Notes: generated by a model from the sequence alone, not told the origin. Shown: positions 42,017-52,321, counted from the first letter of the stretch. The stretch: DNA of 64,000 nucleotides from Rhizobiales bacterium CCH10-E5 (GCA_001556125.1 LSIG01000165.1:52096-116095); one strand, 5' to 3'. Numbers and translations: made by a program.

Positions 42017-44260
42017 ATGACGCGCCCGATGCCGCCCAGACTGCCCAGCCTTCCGGCGCGCGACATCGAACAGCTGAAACAAGGCCGCCATCCCGATCCC
42101 TTCGCCATTCTCGGCCGGCACCGTCACGACGAGATCGATCTGGTCCGCACCTTCCTGCCCGGCGCGAACTATGTCGAACTGATCGTGGATGAGGGCGGTC
42201 AGCGCCGGGCGCTGCCGATGGTCGGACAGGGCGACGGCCTGTTCGAGGCTTCGCTGCCGCAGGGCGCACCCTATCGCATTCGCGCGGCCTGGCCGGGCGG
42301 CATCACCGAGACGGAAGACCCCTACAGCTTTGGATTGCTGCTCTCCGACGACGATCTTTATCTCGCCGCCGAGGGCCGCCATTTCGATCTCGCGACGCGC
42401 CTCGGCGCCAATCTGCGCGAGATCGAGGGCGTCGCCGGCGTACTCTTCGCCGTCTGGGCGCCCAATGCCGCCCATGTCGCGGTCGTCGGTGATTTCAACG
42501 GCTGGAACGCAACCCGCCACCCCATGCGCCGCCGCCTCGGCGCCGGAATTTGGGAACTCTTCATCCCGGGCGTCGAAGCCGGCGCCGTCTACAAATACGC
42601 GCTGACCGCCGCCTCGGGCGAGGCGCTGCCCTGGAAGGCCGATCCGCTCGCGCGGCGCACCGAACTGCCGCCGCGCACCGGCTCGGTCGTCGCCGAGGCG
42701 CCCGCCTTCGCCTGGACCGATTCCGACTGGCTGGAGGCCCGCGAGCGGGCCGACCCGATGACGGCGCCGATGACGACCTACGAGGTCCATGTCGGCTCCT
42801 GGCTTCGCACCGAATGGGGCCAGATGGGCTCCTGGGACGAGGCGAGCGAGCGCCTGATCCCCTATCTCCAGCATATGGGCTTCAGCCATGTCGAGCTGAT
42901 GCCGATCACCGAGCATCCCTTCGGCGGGTCCTGGGGCTACCAGCCGCTCGCCCTGTTCGCACCGACGGCGCGGCTGGGCCCCCCCGAAGCCTTCGCCCGC
43001 TTCGTCGATCGCTGCCACGCCGCCGGCATCGGCGTGATCCTCGACTGGGTGCCGGCGCATTTCCCTTCCGACGAGCACGGCCTCGCCCGCTTCGACGGCA
43101 CGGCGCTCTACGAGCACGAGGATCCGCGTCAGGGCTTCCACATCGACTGGAACACGCTGATCTACAATGTCGGGCGCAGCGAGGTCCGCGGCTTCCTGAT
43201 CGCGTCCGCCCTGTTCTGGATTGAGACCTTCCATCTCGACGGTCTGCGCGTCGATGCGGTCGCCTCGATGCTCTACCGCGACTACAGCCGCAAGCCGGGC
43301 GAATGGGTGCCCAACCATCTCGGCGGCCGCGAGAATCTGGAAGCCGTCGGCTTCTTCCAGGAGCTCAACACGCTGGTCGGCGCGCGCGGCCGGGGCGCCG
43401 TCACCATCGCCGAGGAATCGACCGCCTGGCCGGGCGTGACGCGGCCGGTCCATCATGGCGGGCTCGGCTTCCACTTCAAATGGAACATGGGCTGGATGCA
43501 CGACACGCTGCGCTACATCGCGCACGACCCCGTCCATCGCGGCTATCATGGCGACGACGTCACCTTCGGCCTCGTCTATGCGTTCTCGGAAAACTTCGTG
43601 CTGCCGATCTCCCATGACGAGGTCGTGCACGGCAAGGGCTCACTGATCTCACGCATGCCGGGCGACGACTGGCAGCGCTTCGCCAATCTGCGGCTCTATC
43701 TCGCGATGATGTGGACCCATCCGGGCAAGAAGCTGCTCTTCATGGGCTGCGAGTTCGGCGCCGAAGACGAATGGTCCGTCGACGCGCCCTTCCCCTGGCC
43801 TCACCTCTATGACGAGCGCCACCAGGGCGTCTCGCGCTTGGTGCGGGATCTCAACGCCCTCTACCGCGCCACGCAGGCCCTGCACCGGCTCGACCACAGG
43901 CCTGAGGGCTTCGCTTGGATCGTCGCCGACGACAGCACCAACGCCGTCTTCGCCTTCAGCCGCGCCAGCCGTCCGGGAGCCGCCGAGGTTCTGGTCGTCG
44001 CCAACATGACGCCGGTGCCCCGGCACGACTATCGCATCGGCGTCCCCCATGCCGGCCTCTGGCGGGAGCGGCTCAACAGCGATGCGGAGGTCTATGGCGG
44101 CTCCGGCCTCGGCAATGGCGGTGCGGTCGCGACGCAGCCCGTCGCCGCCCATGGCAGCGCCCAGAGTCTGTCGCTGACGCTGCCGCCCCTCGGCCTGCTC
44201 GTTCTGGAGCATGACGCGTCTGCAGCTCCGTCCGCCCTGACCCCGGCTGGCGACGCATGA
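42017..44260 (+). CDS. glgB: 1,4-alpha-glucan branching enzyme
   Basis: GH13_9 branching enzyme of 747 residues that introduces alpha-1,6 branches into glycogen. The N1 domain ([13 protein letters not shown]) and CBM48 ([20 protein letters not shown]) precede the barrel. Catalytic residues are Asp413 in [12 protein letters not shown], Glu466 in [12 protein letters not shown] and Asp534 in [14 protein letters not shown]. The ATG at 42017 has GGAG at 9 bases; one at 42002 would add five residues. It is followed 56 bp later by malQ, probably in one operon. Confidence 0.94.
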   Translation: MTRPMPPRLPSLPARDIEQLKQGRHPDPFAILGRHRHDEIDLVRTFLPGANYVELIVDEGGQRRALPMVGQGDGLFEASLPQGAPYRIRAAWPGGITETEDPYSFGLLLSDDDLYLAAEGRHFDLATRLGANLREIEGVAGVLFAVWAPNAAHVAVVGDFNGWNATRHPMRRRLGAGIWELFIPGVEAGAVYKYALTAASGEALPWKADPLARRTELPPRTGSVVAEAPAFAWTDSDWLEARERADPMTAPMTTYEVHVGSWLRTEWGQMGSWDEASERLIPYLQHMGFSHVELMPITEHPFGGSWGYQPLALFAPTARLGPPEAFARFVDRCHAAGIGVILDWVPAHFPSDEHGLARFDGTALYEHEDPRQGFHIDWNTLIYNVGRSEVRGFLIASALFWIETFHLDGLRVDAVASMLYRDYSRKPGEWVPNHLGGRENLEAVGFFQELNTLVGARGRGAVTIAEESTAWPGVTRPVHHGGLGFHFKWNMGWMHDTLRYIAHDPVHRGYHGDDVTFGLVYAFSENFVLPISHDEVVHGKGSLISRMPGDDWQRFANLRLYLAMMWTHPGKKLLFMGCEFGAEDEWSVDAPFPWPHLYDERHQGVSRLVRDLNALYRATQALHRLDHRPEGFAWIVADDSTNAVFAFSRASRPGAAEVLVVANMTPVPRHDYRIGVPHAGLWRERLNSDAEVYGGSGLGNGGAVATQPVAAHGSAQSLSLTLPPLGLLVLEHDASAAPSALTPAGDA

Positions 44261-44316
44261 TGATCCACCGCCCCGCCGCCACCCCGACCTGACCGAACCT
44301 GCAAGCGGAGCCCCGC

Positions 44317-46380
44317 ATGAGCGACGACATTCTCCGCCAGCTCGCCGTCAAGGCTGGGATCGCCCCGCGCTGGACCGAGCAGAACGGGGCGGAGCGCGAG
44401 GTCTCGGCCGAGAGCCTGCGCTTCATCCTGCAGGCGCTCGGCCTGCCGGCCGGCACCGACGCCGATCTGCGGCAGTCGCTCGCCACCGTCGAGGCCGGGG
44501 CGAACCTCTCCGCCCAGTCCCGCTTCACCACGGCCCGCACCGGGCAGACCGTCGTGCTGCCGGTCGCCGCCCAGGCGGGAAGCCCGGTGGAACTGACGCT
44601 CGACGGCGGCACCCGCCGCACCGTGCGTTCCGAGGAAGGCTATGACGGCTCGCTGACACTGCCGGCCTTCGACCGGCCCGGCTATCACACGGTCCATCGC
44701 GACGATGGCGATTTCATCATCGCGACGGCGCCCGAACGCTGCATCACCTTCGCCGATCTGAACGGCGGGCGGGCCGGCTTCGGCCTCGCCGCCCAGATCT
44801 ATTCCCTTCGCTCGCCGCAGGACGGTGGCATCGGCAACTTCGCCGGTGTCGCGGCGCTGGCGAGAAAGGCTGCGGCGCACGGAGCCGATGCGCTGGCGAT
44901 CAGCCCGGTCCACGCGCTCTACGGTGCCTCGCCCGAGCATTTCAGCCCCTATTCGCCCTCGACCCGCCTCTTCTACAACCCGCTCCACGCCGATCCCACC
45001 GCCGTGCTGCCCGAGGCGCTGCTGCGCGAGGTGATCGCGCGCGAAGGCCTGGGCGAGGAGATGGACCGGCTCGCGACGCTGCGCCAGATCGACTGGCCGG
45101 CCGCGACAATCCTGCGCCAGCGGCTGCTTCGCGCGCTGTTCGAGGCCCTGCGCGCACCCGACGGCAGCGGCGGCCAGGCCCGTGCGGCGCTGGATCGGGC
45201 CCTGGCGGAGGCCACGCCGCTGCTGCGCTCCCACGCCGTCTTCGAGGTGCTGCACGCCGCCCAGCTGCGCCAGGACCGCCACGCCTGGAGCTGGCGCTCC
45301 TGGGAGGCGCCCTTCCGCGACCCAGACGGTCCGGCGGTCGCGGCCTTTGCGGCCGAGCACGCAACCGAAGTCGACTACCAGATCTTCCTGCAATGGCTCA
45401 CCGCCTCCTCCTATGGCGCCGCCCAGAGCGCCTGTCGCGAGACGGGCATGAAGGTCGGTCTGATCGCCGATCTCGCCATCGGCATGGACGCATCGGGCAG
45501 CCATGCCTGGAGCCGCCAGCACGAGGTGCTCGGCGGGCTCAGCGTCGGCGCCCCGCCCGACTACTACTCGGCCGAAGGACAGAGCTGGGGCCTGACGACC
45601 TTCTCGCCGCGCGGTCTGGCAGCCAGCGGCTTCGCGCCCTTCATCGAGACGCTGCGGGCGAGCCTGCGCCATGTCGGCGGTATCCGCATCGATCATGTTA
45701 TGGGGCTCAGCCGGCTCTGGCTGGTGCCGGAAGGGGCGCCTGCGCTGGACGGCGCCTACGTCGCATTCCCCTCCGAGACGCTGTTCAGGCTCGTCGCGCT
45801 CGAATCCTGGCGCCATGGCGCCATCGTCATCGGCGAGGATCTGGGCACCCTCCCCGACGGCTTCCGCGACGATCTGCGCCGCCAGGGCGTCGCCGGGCTG
45901 CGCGTGCTGCGCTTCGAGCGGACCGACCACTCCTATATCGCGCCCGAGCACTGGGATGCCGGCGCCGTCGCCCTGAGCACGACTCATGACCTCGTCCCCA
46001 CCGCCGGCTGGTGGGCCGGCAGCGATCTCGAGCCGGCGGAGGACGGCGTCGATCACGAGGGCATCCGCGCCTGGGACCGTGGCCTGCTCTGGGGCGCCTT
46101 CCAGCAGGCCGGCGTCGCCGAGGGCGAACGCCCGGCTCCGGAGGACACCGACCCGGTGGTCGATGCCGCGATCCGCTTCATCGCCCGCACACCCTGTACG
46201 CTGAAGCTGCTGCCGATCGAGGACGCGCTCGGCATCCGCACCCAGCCCAATGTGCCGGGCACCACGACCGAGAAACCGAACTGGCGCCACCGGCTCGACG
46301 GCGAGGCGGGGTCGCTGCTGGACGACGAGCGCGTCAGGCGGCGCCTCACCGGTCTCGGGCCGCCGCGTTCGGAGGGCTGA
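44317..46380 (+). CDS. malQ: 4-alpha-glucanotransferase
   Basis: GH77 amylomaltase of 687 residues that disproportionates maltodextrins, recycling short chains freed by debranching. After an N-terminal extension of ~150 residues typical of bacterial MalQ, the barrel shows QIYSLRSPQDGGIGNF, the nucleophile in GGIRIDHVMGLSRLW, the acid/base Glu in VIGEDLGTLPDG and the third Asp in STTHDLVPTAGWW. An AGCGGAG site precedes the ATG. It lies downstream of glgB on the same strand. Confidence 0.93.
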   Translation: MSDDILRQLAVKAGIAPRWTEQNGAEREVSAESLRFILQALGLPAGTDADLRQSLATVEAGANLSAQSRFTTARTGQTVVLPVAAQAGSPVELTLDGGTRRTVRSEEGYDGSLTLPAFDRPGYHTVHRDDGDFIIATAPERCITFADLNGGRAGFGLAAQIYSLRSPQDGGIGNFAGVAALARKAAAHGADALAISPVHALYGASPEHFSPYSPSTRLFYNPLHADPTAVLPEALLREVIAREGLGEEMDRLATLRQIDWPAATILRQRLLRALFEALRAPDGSGGQARAALDRALAEATPLLRSHAVFEVLHAAQLRQDRHAWSWRSWEAPFRDPDGPAVAAFAAEHATEVDYQIFLQWLTASSYGAAQSACRETGMKVGLIADLAIGMDASGSHAWSRQHEVLGGLSVGAPPDYYSAEGQSWGLTTFSPRGLAASGFAPFIETLRASLRHVGGIRIDHVMGLSRLWLVPEGAPALDGAYVAFPSETLFRLVALESWRHGAIVIGEDLGTLPDGFRDDLRRQGVAGLRVLRFERTDHSYIAPEHWDAGAVALSTTHDLVPTAGWWAGSDLEPAEDGVDHEGIRAWDRGLLWGAFQQAGVAEGERPAPEDTDPVVDAAIRFIARTPCTLKLLPIEDALGIRTQPNVPGTTTEKPNWRHRLDGEAGSLLDDERVRRRLTGLGPPRSEG

Positions 46381-46386
46381 AGACCC

Positions 46387-47811
46387 TCAGGCGGCCCGGC
46401 TCTCGACGATGCCGGCGATCGTCTCGAGCAGGCGGGTGTCGTCGCCCGCCAGACCTTCCATCGCCGCCATGCGCTGGATCACGGTCGCGGCCACCGCCTC
46501 CTCCACCGTGTCCTCGGCATAGGCGTAGAAGATCGTCGCGTGCTGGCCGTCGCGATGGCAGCGCCCCTCGATCTGCTGCAGCTGGATCGCGCTGTGGCGC
46601 ATGTCGTGGATGACGAGCGAGCGCTCGCGCTCGCCGCCCGGCATCTCGCCACGATGCAGCGAGATCGACTCCGTCACGGTGAAGATCACGGCGTCGAGCT
46701 GCCCGGTCTGGAAGGCGATCCGCGTTTCCTCGTTCTGGAGGCCAGAGCGCTCTCCATTGATCTCGCCGACGCGCCAGCCGCGCCCGCGCAGCGCATCGGC
46801 CAGCATCGCACTGGTTTCGAGGAAAGCGACGGAAACCGCGATCTGCTCGTCATTGCCGAGCAGATCGTCGCAGAAATCCACCGTGCCTTGGATGCGCAGC
46901 AGGCTCGCCTTCTGGCGGAAGCGCAGATCGGCCGCCCAGCCCTGCGGCTTGCGGGTCGAGCCGCCGGCGAGGCCGAGTTCCTTGCGGAACTCCCGCCAGG
47001 TCGCCTCGTAGAGCTTGCGCGCGGCGGCATCCAGCGCGACCGGGGCGAGCTCGCGCTGCACCTCTGGCCAGCCGGCGATCTCCTCCGGCCGGCGGCGCAG
47101 CCCGATCGCCCGGGGGCCGCGATAGAGCAGCGCCGCCATCCGGGCCCGGTCAGTCTCGTTGGGCTCCCAGCTCCAGTTCTTCCAGCGCCCCCTCGCCTTG
47201 CCCATCTTCAGCCGCTTCATCAGCTGGCGAAACCCGTCGAGATCGGCGCTCGGCATGTCGGCGGCGCGCGCCAGCAGCGGCCCGAGATAGGAGAGCTCGT
47301 GCGGCGACTGCCCGGCGGTCGCACTCAGATAGATCGTGAAGGAAGCGGCGGCCGCCATCTGCCGGCATACCAGCCCCTGCTGCGAGTTGGGATTGCGGAT
47401 GCGGTGCGCCTCGTCGATCACGACCAGCGGCCAGATTCGTTTGGGCACGCCGAGCTTGGCCAGCTCGTTGTTCTTCGCCCGCACCGAGCGCTTCTTCGAA
47501 TCCGGCGGCGGCGCCAGCAGCGACTTCGTCTTTTCGAAGTTCATCAGCGTGACGCGCTTCGGCGGCAGGCCCGACAGCGCCATGGTGCGCCGCCATTGCG
47601 GGAACGCGCCCTTGGGGCAGATCACCAGGATCTCGTCCTCCGGCATGGCCGAGAGCGCGAGCCAGGCCGAGAGCGTCTTGCCGAGACCCGTGAGGTCGCC
47701 GAGCAGGAAACCGGGCGCTCCGCCTGCGCGCGCCGCGAGGATCGCCGCGCAGGCGACGCGCTGATGCTCATGCGGCACCATCGGCCGCTCCGCGTCCGTC
47801 ATAGGGCGCAC
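46387..47811 (-). CDS. SNF2-like superfamily 2 helicase, orphan
   Basis: DEAD/SNF2-type ATPase of 474 residues. Motif I is GDLTGLGKT, where SNF2 proteins usually have DExGLGKT; motif II is VVIDEAHRIRN; motif III is LSATAGQS; motif V/VI is IFTVTESISLHRG and QLQQIEGRCHRDGQ. There is no extra DNA-binding or nuclease domain and the length is short for SNF2 proteins. Such stand-alone helicases are common in phages. No phage or defence genes surround it: malQ converges 6 bp away and an M20 peptidase is divergent. It may be a domesticated or relic phage gene. Confidence 0.8.
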   Translation of the reverse strand: MRPMTDAERPMVPHEHQRVACAAILAARAGGAPGFLLGDLTGLGKTLSAWLALSAMPEDEILVICPKGAFPQWRRTMALSGLPPKRVTLMNFEKTKSLLAPPPDSKKRSVRAKNNELAKLGVPKRIWPLVVIDEAHRIRNPNSQQGLVCRQMAAAASFTIYLSATAGQSPHELSYLGPLLARAADMPSADLDGFRQLMKRLKMGKARGRWKNWSWEPNETDRARMAALLYRGPRAIGLRRRPEEIAGWPEVQRELAPVALDAAARKLYEATWREFRKELGLAGGSTRKPQGWAADLRFRQKASLLRIQGTVDFCDDLLGNDEQIAVSVAFLETSAMLADALRGRGWRVGEINGERSGLQNEETRIAFQTGQLDAVIFTVTESISLHRGEMPGGERERSLVIHDMRHSAIQLQQIEGRCHRDGQHATIFYAYAEDTVEEAVAATVIQRMAAMEGLAGDDTRLLETIAGIVESRAA

Positions 47812-47927
47812 AGCCGTCGCGCGCCATCGCCGGTGGCCGATTCTTGCATGGGCATGGCAGTATCAACGCGTCGCGGCCCCGGCAACGGGACCGCCTCATC
47901 CAGCGGCCTGACAGACAGCGAGCTTCC

Positions 47928-49316
47928 ATGACCCGCGCCCAAGCCATCGCGCATGCGCAAGACTATTTCGACACCGGCGCTTTCAAGAGCGACCTCGGCC
48001 GCCTCATCGCGATGCCGACCGAAAGCCAGAACCCGGACCGGGCGCCCGTCCTGACGGAGTATCTCGAGCGCGAGATGCGCCCGCTCTTCGAGGGGCTCGG
48101 CTTCGAATGCCGCATCCTGCACCACCCCAAGGCCAAGGGCCCCTTCCTCTTCGCCCAGCGCATCGAGGATGAGAGCCTGCCGACGATCTTCGGCTACGGC
48201 CATGGCGACGTCATTCGCGGGCTCGACGCGCAGTGGAGCGAAGGCCTCTCGCCCTGGACCCTGACCGAGCGGGACGGCCGCTGGTATGGCCGCGGCGTCG
48301 TCGACAACAAGGGCCAGCATGTCATCAACATCAATGCCTTGCGCGCCGTTCTTGAATCGCGCGGCAAGCTCGGCTTCAACGCCAAGTACCTGATCGAGAT
48401 GGGCGAGGAATCCGGTTCGCCGGGCCTGCGCGAGCTCTGCGCCGACGAGGCGGAGCTGTTCCGGGCGGATGTGCTGGTGGCCTCGGACGGGCCGCGGCTG
48501 AATGCCGAGCGGCCCACCGTCTTCCTGGGCGCGCGCGGCGTCATCACCTTCGACCTGTCGATCGTGGCGCGCGAAGGCGGGCATCACTCGGGCAACTGGG
48601 GTGGCATCCTCTCCGACCCGGCGATCCAGCTCGCCCACGCCATCGCCTCGATCACCTCCCCGACCGGCCAGATCCGTATCCATGAATGGGTGCCGAAAGA
48701 GCTGCCGCGCGCCGTGCGCGAGGCGGTGTCGGACTGTGTCATCGACGGGGGACCCGACGGCCCGGTGATCGATCCGGGCTGGGGCGAGCCCGATCTGTCG
48801 CCCGCCGAGCAGGTCTTCGGCTGGTGCTCCTTCGACGTGCTGGCGATGAAGTCAGGCGTGCCGGAAACGCCGGTCAACGCCGTGCCGCCGAGCGCCTGGG
48901 CCCGCTGCGCGCTTCGCTTCGTCGTCGGCATCGACCCGACCGACGTCGTGCCGGCGCTGCGCCGCCATCTCGACCGCCACGGCTTCAGGATGGTCGAGAT
49001 CATCATGCCCGGCACGGAGCGGTTCGGCGCGACGCGGCTTGATCCCGAGGATGACTGGGTGCGCTTCACCCTCGCCTCGATCGCGCGTAGCACGAACAAG
49101 AAGCCGGCTCTGCTGCCCAATCTCGGCGGCTCGCTGCCGAACGACATTTTCGCCGAGGTGCTGGGGCTGAAGACGATCTGGGTGCCGCATTCCTATCCCG
49201 GTTGCTCGCAGCACGCGCCCGATGAGCACGTGCCCGTCGAGCTGGCGCGCGAAGCGCTCGGCCTGATGGCCGGGCTCTACTGGGACATCGGCTCCGGCGA
49301 GGCTCCGCCGGTCTGA
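47928..49316 (+). CDS. M20-family metallopeptidase
   Basis: Zinc-dependent aminoacylase/dipeptidase-like enzyme of 462 residues. Metal and catalytic motifs are GYGHGDVIRG, YGRGVVDNKGQHVININ, LIEMGEESGSPGL (catalytic Glu pair) and SYPGCSQHAPDEHVPVE near the C-terminus. The dimerisation lid occupies about residues 200-330. The ATG at 47928 is the first giving a complete N-terminal helix. M20 enzymes hydrolyse N-acyl amino acids, dipeptides or carbamoyl compounds; the substrate is not predictable. Divergent from the helicase gene. Confidence 0.88.
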   Translation: MTRAQAIAHAQDYFDTGAFKSDLGRLIAMPTESQNPDRAPVLTEYLEREMRPLFEGLGFECRILHHPKAKGPFLFAQRIEDESLPTIFGYGHGDVIRGLDAQWSEGLSPWTLTERDGRWYGRGVVDNKGQHVININALRAVLESRGKLGFNAKYLIEMGEESGSPGLRELCADEAELFRADVLVASDGPRLNAERPTVFLGARGVITFDLSIVAREGGHHSGNWGGILSDPAIQLAHAIASITSPTGQIRIHEWVPKELPRAVREAVSDCVIDGGPDGPVIDPGWGEPDLSPAEQVFGWCSFDVLAMKSGVPETPVNAVPPSAWARCALRFVVGIDPTDVVPALRRHLDRHGFRMVEIIMPGTERFGATRLDPEDDWVRFTLASIARSTNKKPALLPNLGGSLPNDIFAEVLGLKTIWVPHSYPGCSQHAPDEHVPVELAREALGLMAGLYWDIGSGEAPPV

Positions 49317-49319
49317 CCC

Positions 49320-49571
49320 CTACTCCATCGGCTGACGCGGGCCGCGGTCCGGCGGCATGTCATAAGGGGTAGCCGGCGGCGCTTCCGGCGGGGCATCGGG
49401 CGGAAGCTCCGGTGGCGGCTCCGTCGGGATACCCTGCGGCGCCTCGTCCGGCGGCATCTCGACCGGCGGCGCCGGCGGCACCTCGCTTGGCGTCAATGGC
49501 GGGGCCTCCGGCGGCGGCGTCGGGATGGCGGGCGTGCTGCCCGGATCGGCCTGGGCCTGCAGATCGTTCAT
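49320..49571 (-). CDS. Proline-rich small protein
   Basis: Reading frame of 83 residues after the start at 49571 (MNDLQAQADPG), which has a GAGGAG ribosome-binding site. Roughly a third of residues are Pro, in PPPE, PPLTP, PPDEAP and PPPELPPDAPP runs with Glu, Ala and Met between; there is no signal peptide or helix. It probably forms an extended polyproline chain, and translation would need EF-P. Function is unknown. It ends 3 bp from the convergent M20 gene. Confidence 0.6.
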   Translation of the reverse strand: MNDLQAQADPGSTPAIPTPPPEAPPLTPSEVPPAPPVEMPPDEAPQGIPTEPPPELPPDAPPEAPPATPYDMPPDRGPRQPME

Positions 49572-49628
49572 GCGCAACTCCTCGCTTCGCGAGGCAACGC
49601 GCCAGCCGCCATTTCGTTCGCGCAAATG

Positions 49629-49658
49629 AAAACGACGCCGGCTCGCACCGGCGTCGTT
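49629..49658 (-). terminator. Rho-independent terminator of the second TRAP operon
   Basis: Perfect 11-bp stem AACGACGCCGG / CCGGCGTCGTT with a six-base loop, followed on the minus strand by TTTTCATTT, 25 bases after the large-permease stop. Confidence 0.8.
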
Positions 49659-49682
49659 CGATTGTCTGGACTGCGGTCGCCG

Positions 49683-51503
49683 CTACTTGAAGGAGGGCGG
49701 CGCGGTGAGGTCGAAGGCCGGCAATCCGCCACCGCCAGGCCCGCCGATGCCGGGGATCTGGATCGAGTCGAACTGCTTGTCGATCGCCTTCTGGTCGAGC
49801 TGCACGGCCGATGCCTTGTAGTGCATCACCATCTGCGGGAAGGTCACGACCAGCGCCACCATGATGCACTGGATCACCACGAAGGGCACCGCCCCCCAGT
49901 AGATCTGGCCGGTGGTGACCGGCTCCATCATCGTGCCGGTGACCTTGTCGCGATAGCGATCCTTCGGCGCCACCGATCTCAGGAAGAACAGCGCGAAGCC
50001 GAAAGGCGGGTGCATGAACGAGGTCTGCATGTTCACGCCGAGGATGACGCCGAACCAGATCAGGTCGATGCCGAGCTTTTCGGCAGCCGGCCCGAGCAGC
50101 GGGACGATGATGAAGGCGAGCTCGAAGAAATCGAGGAAGAACGCCAGCAGGAACACCATCACGTTGACGACGATCAGGAAGCCCGTCGCGCCGCCCGGCA
50201 GGCCGACCAGCAGATGCTCGACCCAGAGGTGGCCGTTCACGCCGTAGAAGGTCAGCGAGAACACGCGCGCGCCGACCAGGATGAAGAGCACGAAGGCCGA
50301 GAGCTTGGCCGTCGATTCCGTCGCCTGCTTCAGCAGGTCGAAGGTCATGCGCTTCTTGCCATAGGCGAGCAGGATCGCGCCGGCCGCGCCCATCGCGCCG
50401 CCCTCGGTCGGCGTCGCGACGCCGATGAAGATCGTGCCCAGCACCAGGAAGATCAGCGCCAGCGGCGGGACCATCACGAAGATCACCTGCTCGGTCATCC
50501 GCGAGAGCAGGTTGAGCCCGAGCAGCTTGTTGATGATCGCGATCACGAAGGAGATGCCGACGGCGATCGACATCGTCAGGATGACGAAATCGGCGCCCGC
50601 CTGGATCTTGGTGAAGGTCTTCATGATCGCGTAGGCCGCGCCGAAGGCGATGATCGTGATCACCAGCAGCGAGCGCCGGCGGGTCTGGCCGTCGGCGTCG
50701 CGCAGGGTCTGCGCCTCCGGCGGCAGGCCGGGCGCGCGGTTGGGATAGACGATCGTGATCAGGAAGACGTAGCCGGCATACATCGCCGACAGCACGAGGC
50801 CGGGGATGAAGGCGCCCTCATACATGTCGCCGACCGAACGGCCGAGCTGGTCGGCCAGCACGATCAGGACGAGCGAGGGCGGGATGATCTGCGCCAGCGT
50901 GCCGGACGCCGCGATGACGCCCGAGGCGAGACGCCGGTCATAGCCGTAGCGCAGCATGATCGGCAGCGAGATCAGGCCCATCGAGATGACGGAGGCCGCG
51001 ACGACGCCGGTGGTGGCCGCGAGCAGCGCACCGACGAAGATCACCGCATAGGCGAGGCCGCCGCGAACCGGCCCGAAGAGCTGGCCGATCGTGTCCAGCA
51101 GATCCTCCGCCATGCCCGAGCGCTCGAGGATGAGGCCCATGAAGGTGAAGAACGGGATCGCCAGCAGCACGTCGTTGTTCATCGTGCCGTAGATGCGCTC
51201 CGGCATCGCCTGCAGGAAGTTCTCCTGGAACAGGCCGAGTTCGATGCCGACGATCGCGAAGAGCAGGCCGTTGGCGGCCAGCGCGAAGGCCACCGGATAA
51301 CCCAGCAGCAGAAAGACGACGAGCGCGGCGAACATCACCGGCGCCATGTTGACGCGCAGGAAGTCGCCGAGGCCGGCGGCCTGGGCCTCGCCCGTATGCA
51401 GGCCGAGGAAGGCGACGAGGGAGAGCGCCAGCAGCAGGCCAGCGGCGCGGGAGAGACGGGAAACGGTCATGGTGGCGATCCGGCGGTCGTTAGGGTTGCT
51501 CAC
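49683..51503 (-). CDS. TRAP transporter large permease, extended type
   Basis: DctM-type permease of 606 residues, longer than the 430-residue standard. Core motifs are FLLLGYPVAFALAANGLLF, LAIPFFTFMGLILERSGMAED, TTGVVAASVISMGLISLPIM, TPTEGGAMGAAGAI and MHPPFGFALFFLRSVAP. The extra length comes from a long inter-helix loop around residues 255-300 and a C-terminal periplasmic or cytoplasmic tail rich in Gly and Pro. This is the mannitol/chloroaromatic (TakP) subclass. The GTG start at 51503 overlaps the small-permease stop as GTGA. No binding-protein gene is adjacent. Confidence 0.92.
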   Translation of the reverse strand: MSNPNDRRIATMTVSRLSRAAGLLLALSLVAFLGLHTGEAQAAGLGDFLRVNMAPVMFAALVVFLLLGYPVAFALAANGLLFAIVGIELGLFQENFLQAMPERIYGTMNNDVLLAIPFFTFMGLILERSGMAEDLLDTIGQLFGPVRGGLAYAVIFVGALLAATTGVVAASVISMGLISLPIMLRYGYDRRLASGVIAASGTLAQIIPPSLVLIVLADQLGRSVGDMYEGAFIPGLVLSAMYAGYVFLITIVYPNRAPGLPPEAQTLRDADGQTRRRSLLVITIIAFGAAYAIMKTFTKIQAGADFVILTMSIAVGISFVIAIINKLLGLNLLSRMTEQVIFVMVPPLALIFLVLGTIFIGVATPTEGGAMGAAGAILLAYGKKRMTFDLLKQATESTAKLSAFVLFILVGARVFSLTFYGVNGHLWVEHLLVGLPGGATGFLIVVNVMVFLLAFFLDFFELAFIIVPLLGPAAEKLGIDLIWFGVILGVNMQTSFMHPPFGFALFFLRSVAPKDRYRDKVTGTMMEPVTTGQIYWGAVPFVVIQCIMVALVVTFPQMVMHYKASAVQLDQKAIDKQFDSIQIPGIGGPGGGGLPAFDLTAPPSFK

Positions 51504-52099
51504 GAGGCCACCCCTTGCTGCTTGGCCTGCTCCAGAAGGCGGTGCGCCTCGGCTTCGGCCGCGGCGGCGTGGCCGCGCAGCGTCTCGTCATCTTCGAGAT
51601 GGCCACGCATGATCGCGACCTGCTTGATGATCTCGGACACGCCCTGGATCGCCAGCATCACGAAGCCGATGACGACGAGCCCCTTGGCCGGCCACTGCGC
51701 CAGACCGCCGGCAGAGAGCGACTGCTCGTTGATGGCGTAGGAGCGGACGAAGAACGGCCAGGAATGGTAGATCATCAGGATGCAGAACGGCATCAGGAAC
51801 AGCGTGTGGCCGATGAGGTCGATCCAGCGCTGCACGCTCTTGGGCAGCAGGCCGTTCACGATGTCGATGCGGATGTGCTCCTTCACCTTCAGCGTCCAGG
51901 CGGCGCACATCAGGAAGACCGCGCCGAACAGCATCCATTGCAGCTCGAGCCAGGCATTCGACGAGACGTTGAACGCCTTGCGGATGATGGCGTTGACGGC
52001 AGCCACCAGCACGGCGACGAGGATCAGCCAGGCGATCTTCTTGCCGATCTGCGTGTTGATCGCGTCGATGACACGGCTGAGCTGGAGTAGTCCCTTCAC
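51500..52099 (-). CDS. TRAP transporter small permease
   Basis: DctQ-type subunit of 199 residues with four helices (KKIAWLILVAVLVAAVNAI, WLELQWMLFGAVFLMCAAW, KEHIRIDIVNGLLP) and a polar C-terminal tail of about 35 residues. The GTG at 52099 has GGGAG at 8 bases and gives the expected length; a longer open frame upstream is Arg-rich and unlikely. It is coupled to the large permease by GTGA. Divergent from the cupin gene across 222 bp that hold the promoters. Confidence 0.9.
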   Translation of the reverse strand: MKGLLQLSRVIDAINTQIGKKIAWLILVAVLVAAVNAIIRKAFNVSSNAWLELQWMLFGAVFLMCAAWTLKVKEHIRIDIVNGLLPKSVQRWIDLIGHTLFLMPFCILMIYHSWPFFVRSYAINEQSLSAGGLAQWPAKGLVVIGFVMLAIQGVSEIIKQVAIMRGHLEDDETLRGHAAAAEAEAHRLLEQAKQQGVAS

Positions 52100-52321
52100 G
52101 TCGGTGCTCCCAATTCCCGTGCGGCGCCTTGTTCTGCAAGCAGGCCCCGTCCGCGTTTCGGTTATAGGAAGGCCATGCAGCACACAAGCGCCGAGGCGGC
52201 TCCGTCCCACGGCGATCTGCCCTGATTTTCGGCATCATCCCGCCTGTCCCGGGCCTCCGACCGCGCTGTGGAACGGGCGACTGCCGCAGGCGTTTTCCGC
52301 AGGCCAGAAGCGAGGTTGCGG

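Noticed and set aside
44092..46290. A 732-residue minus-strand open frame
   Set aside because: Antisense to malQ and the end of glgB, both with intact active-site residues.
46387..49316. A defence island around the SNF2-like helicase
   Set aside because: Neighbours are malQ and an M20 peptidase. No nuclease, methylase or other defence domain is present.
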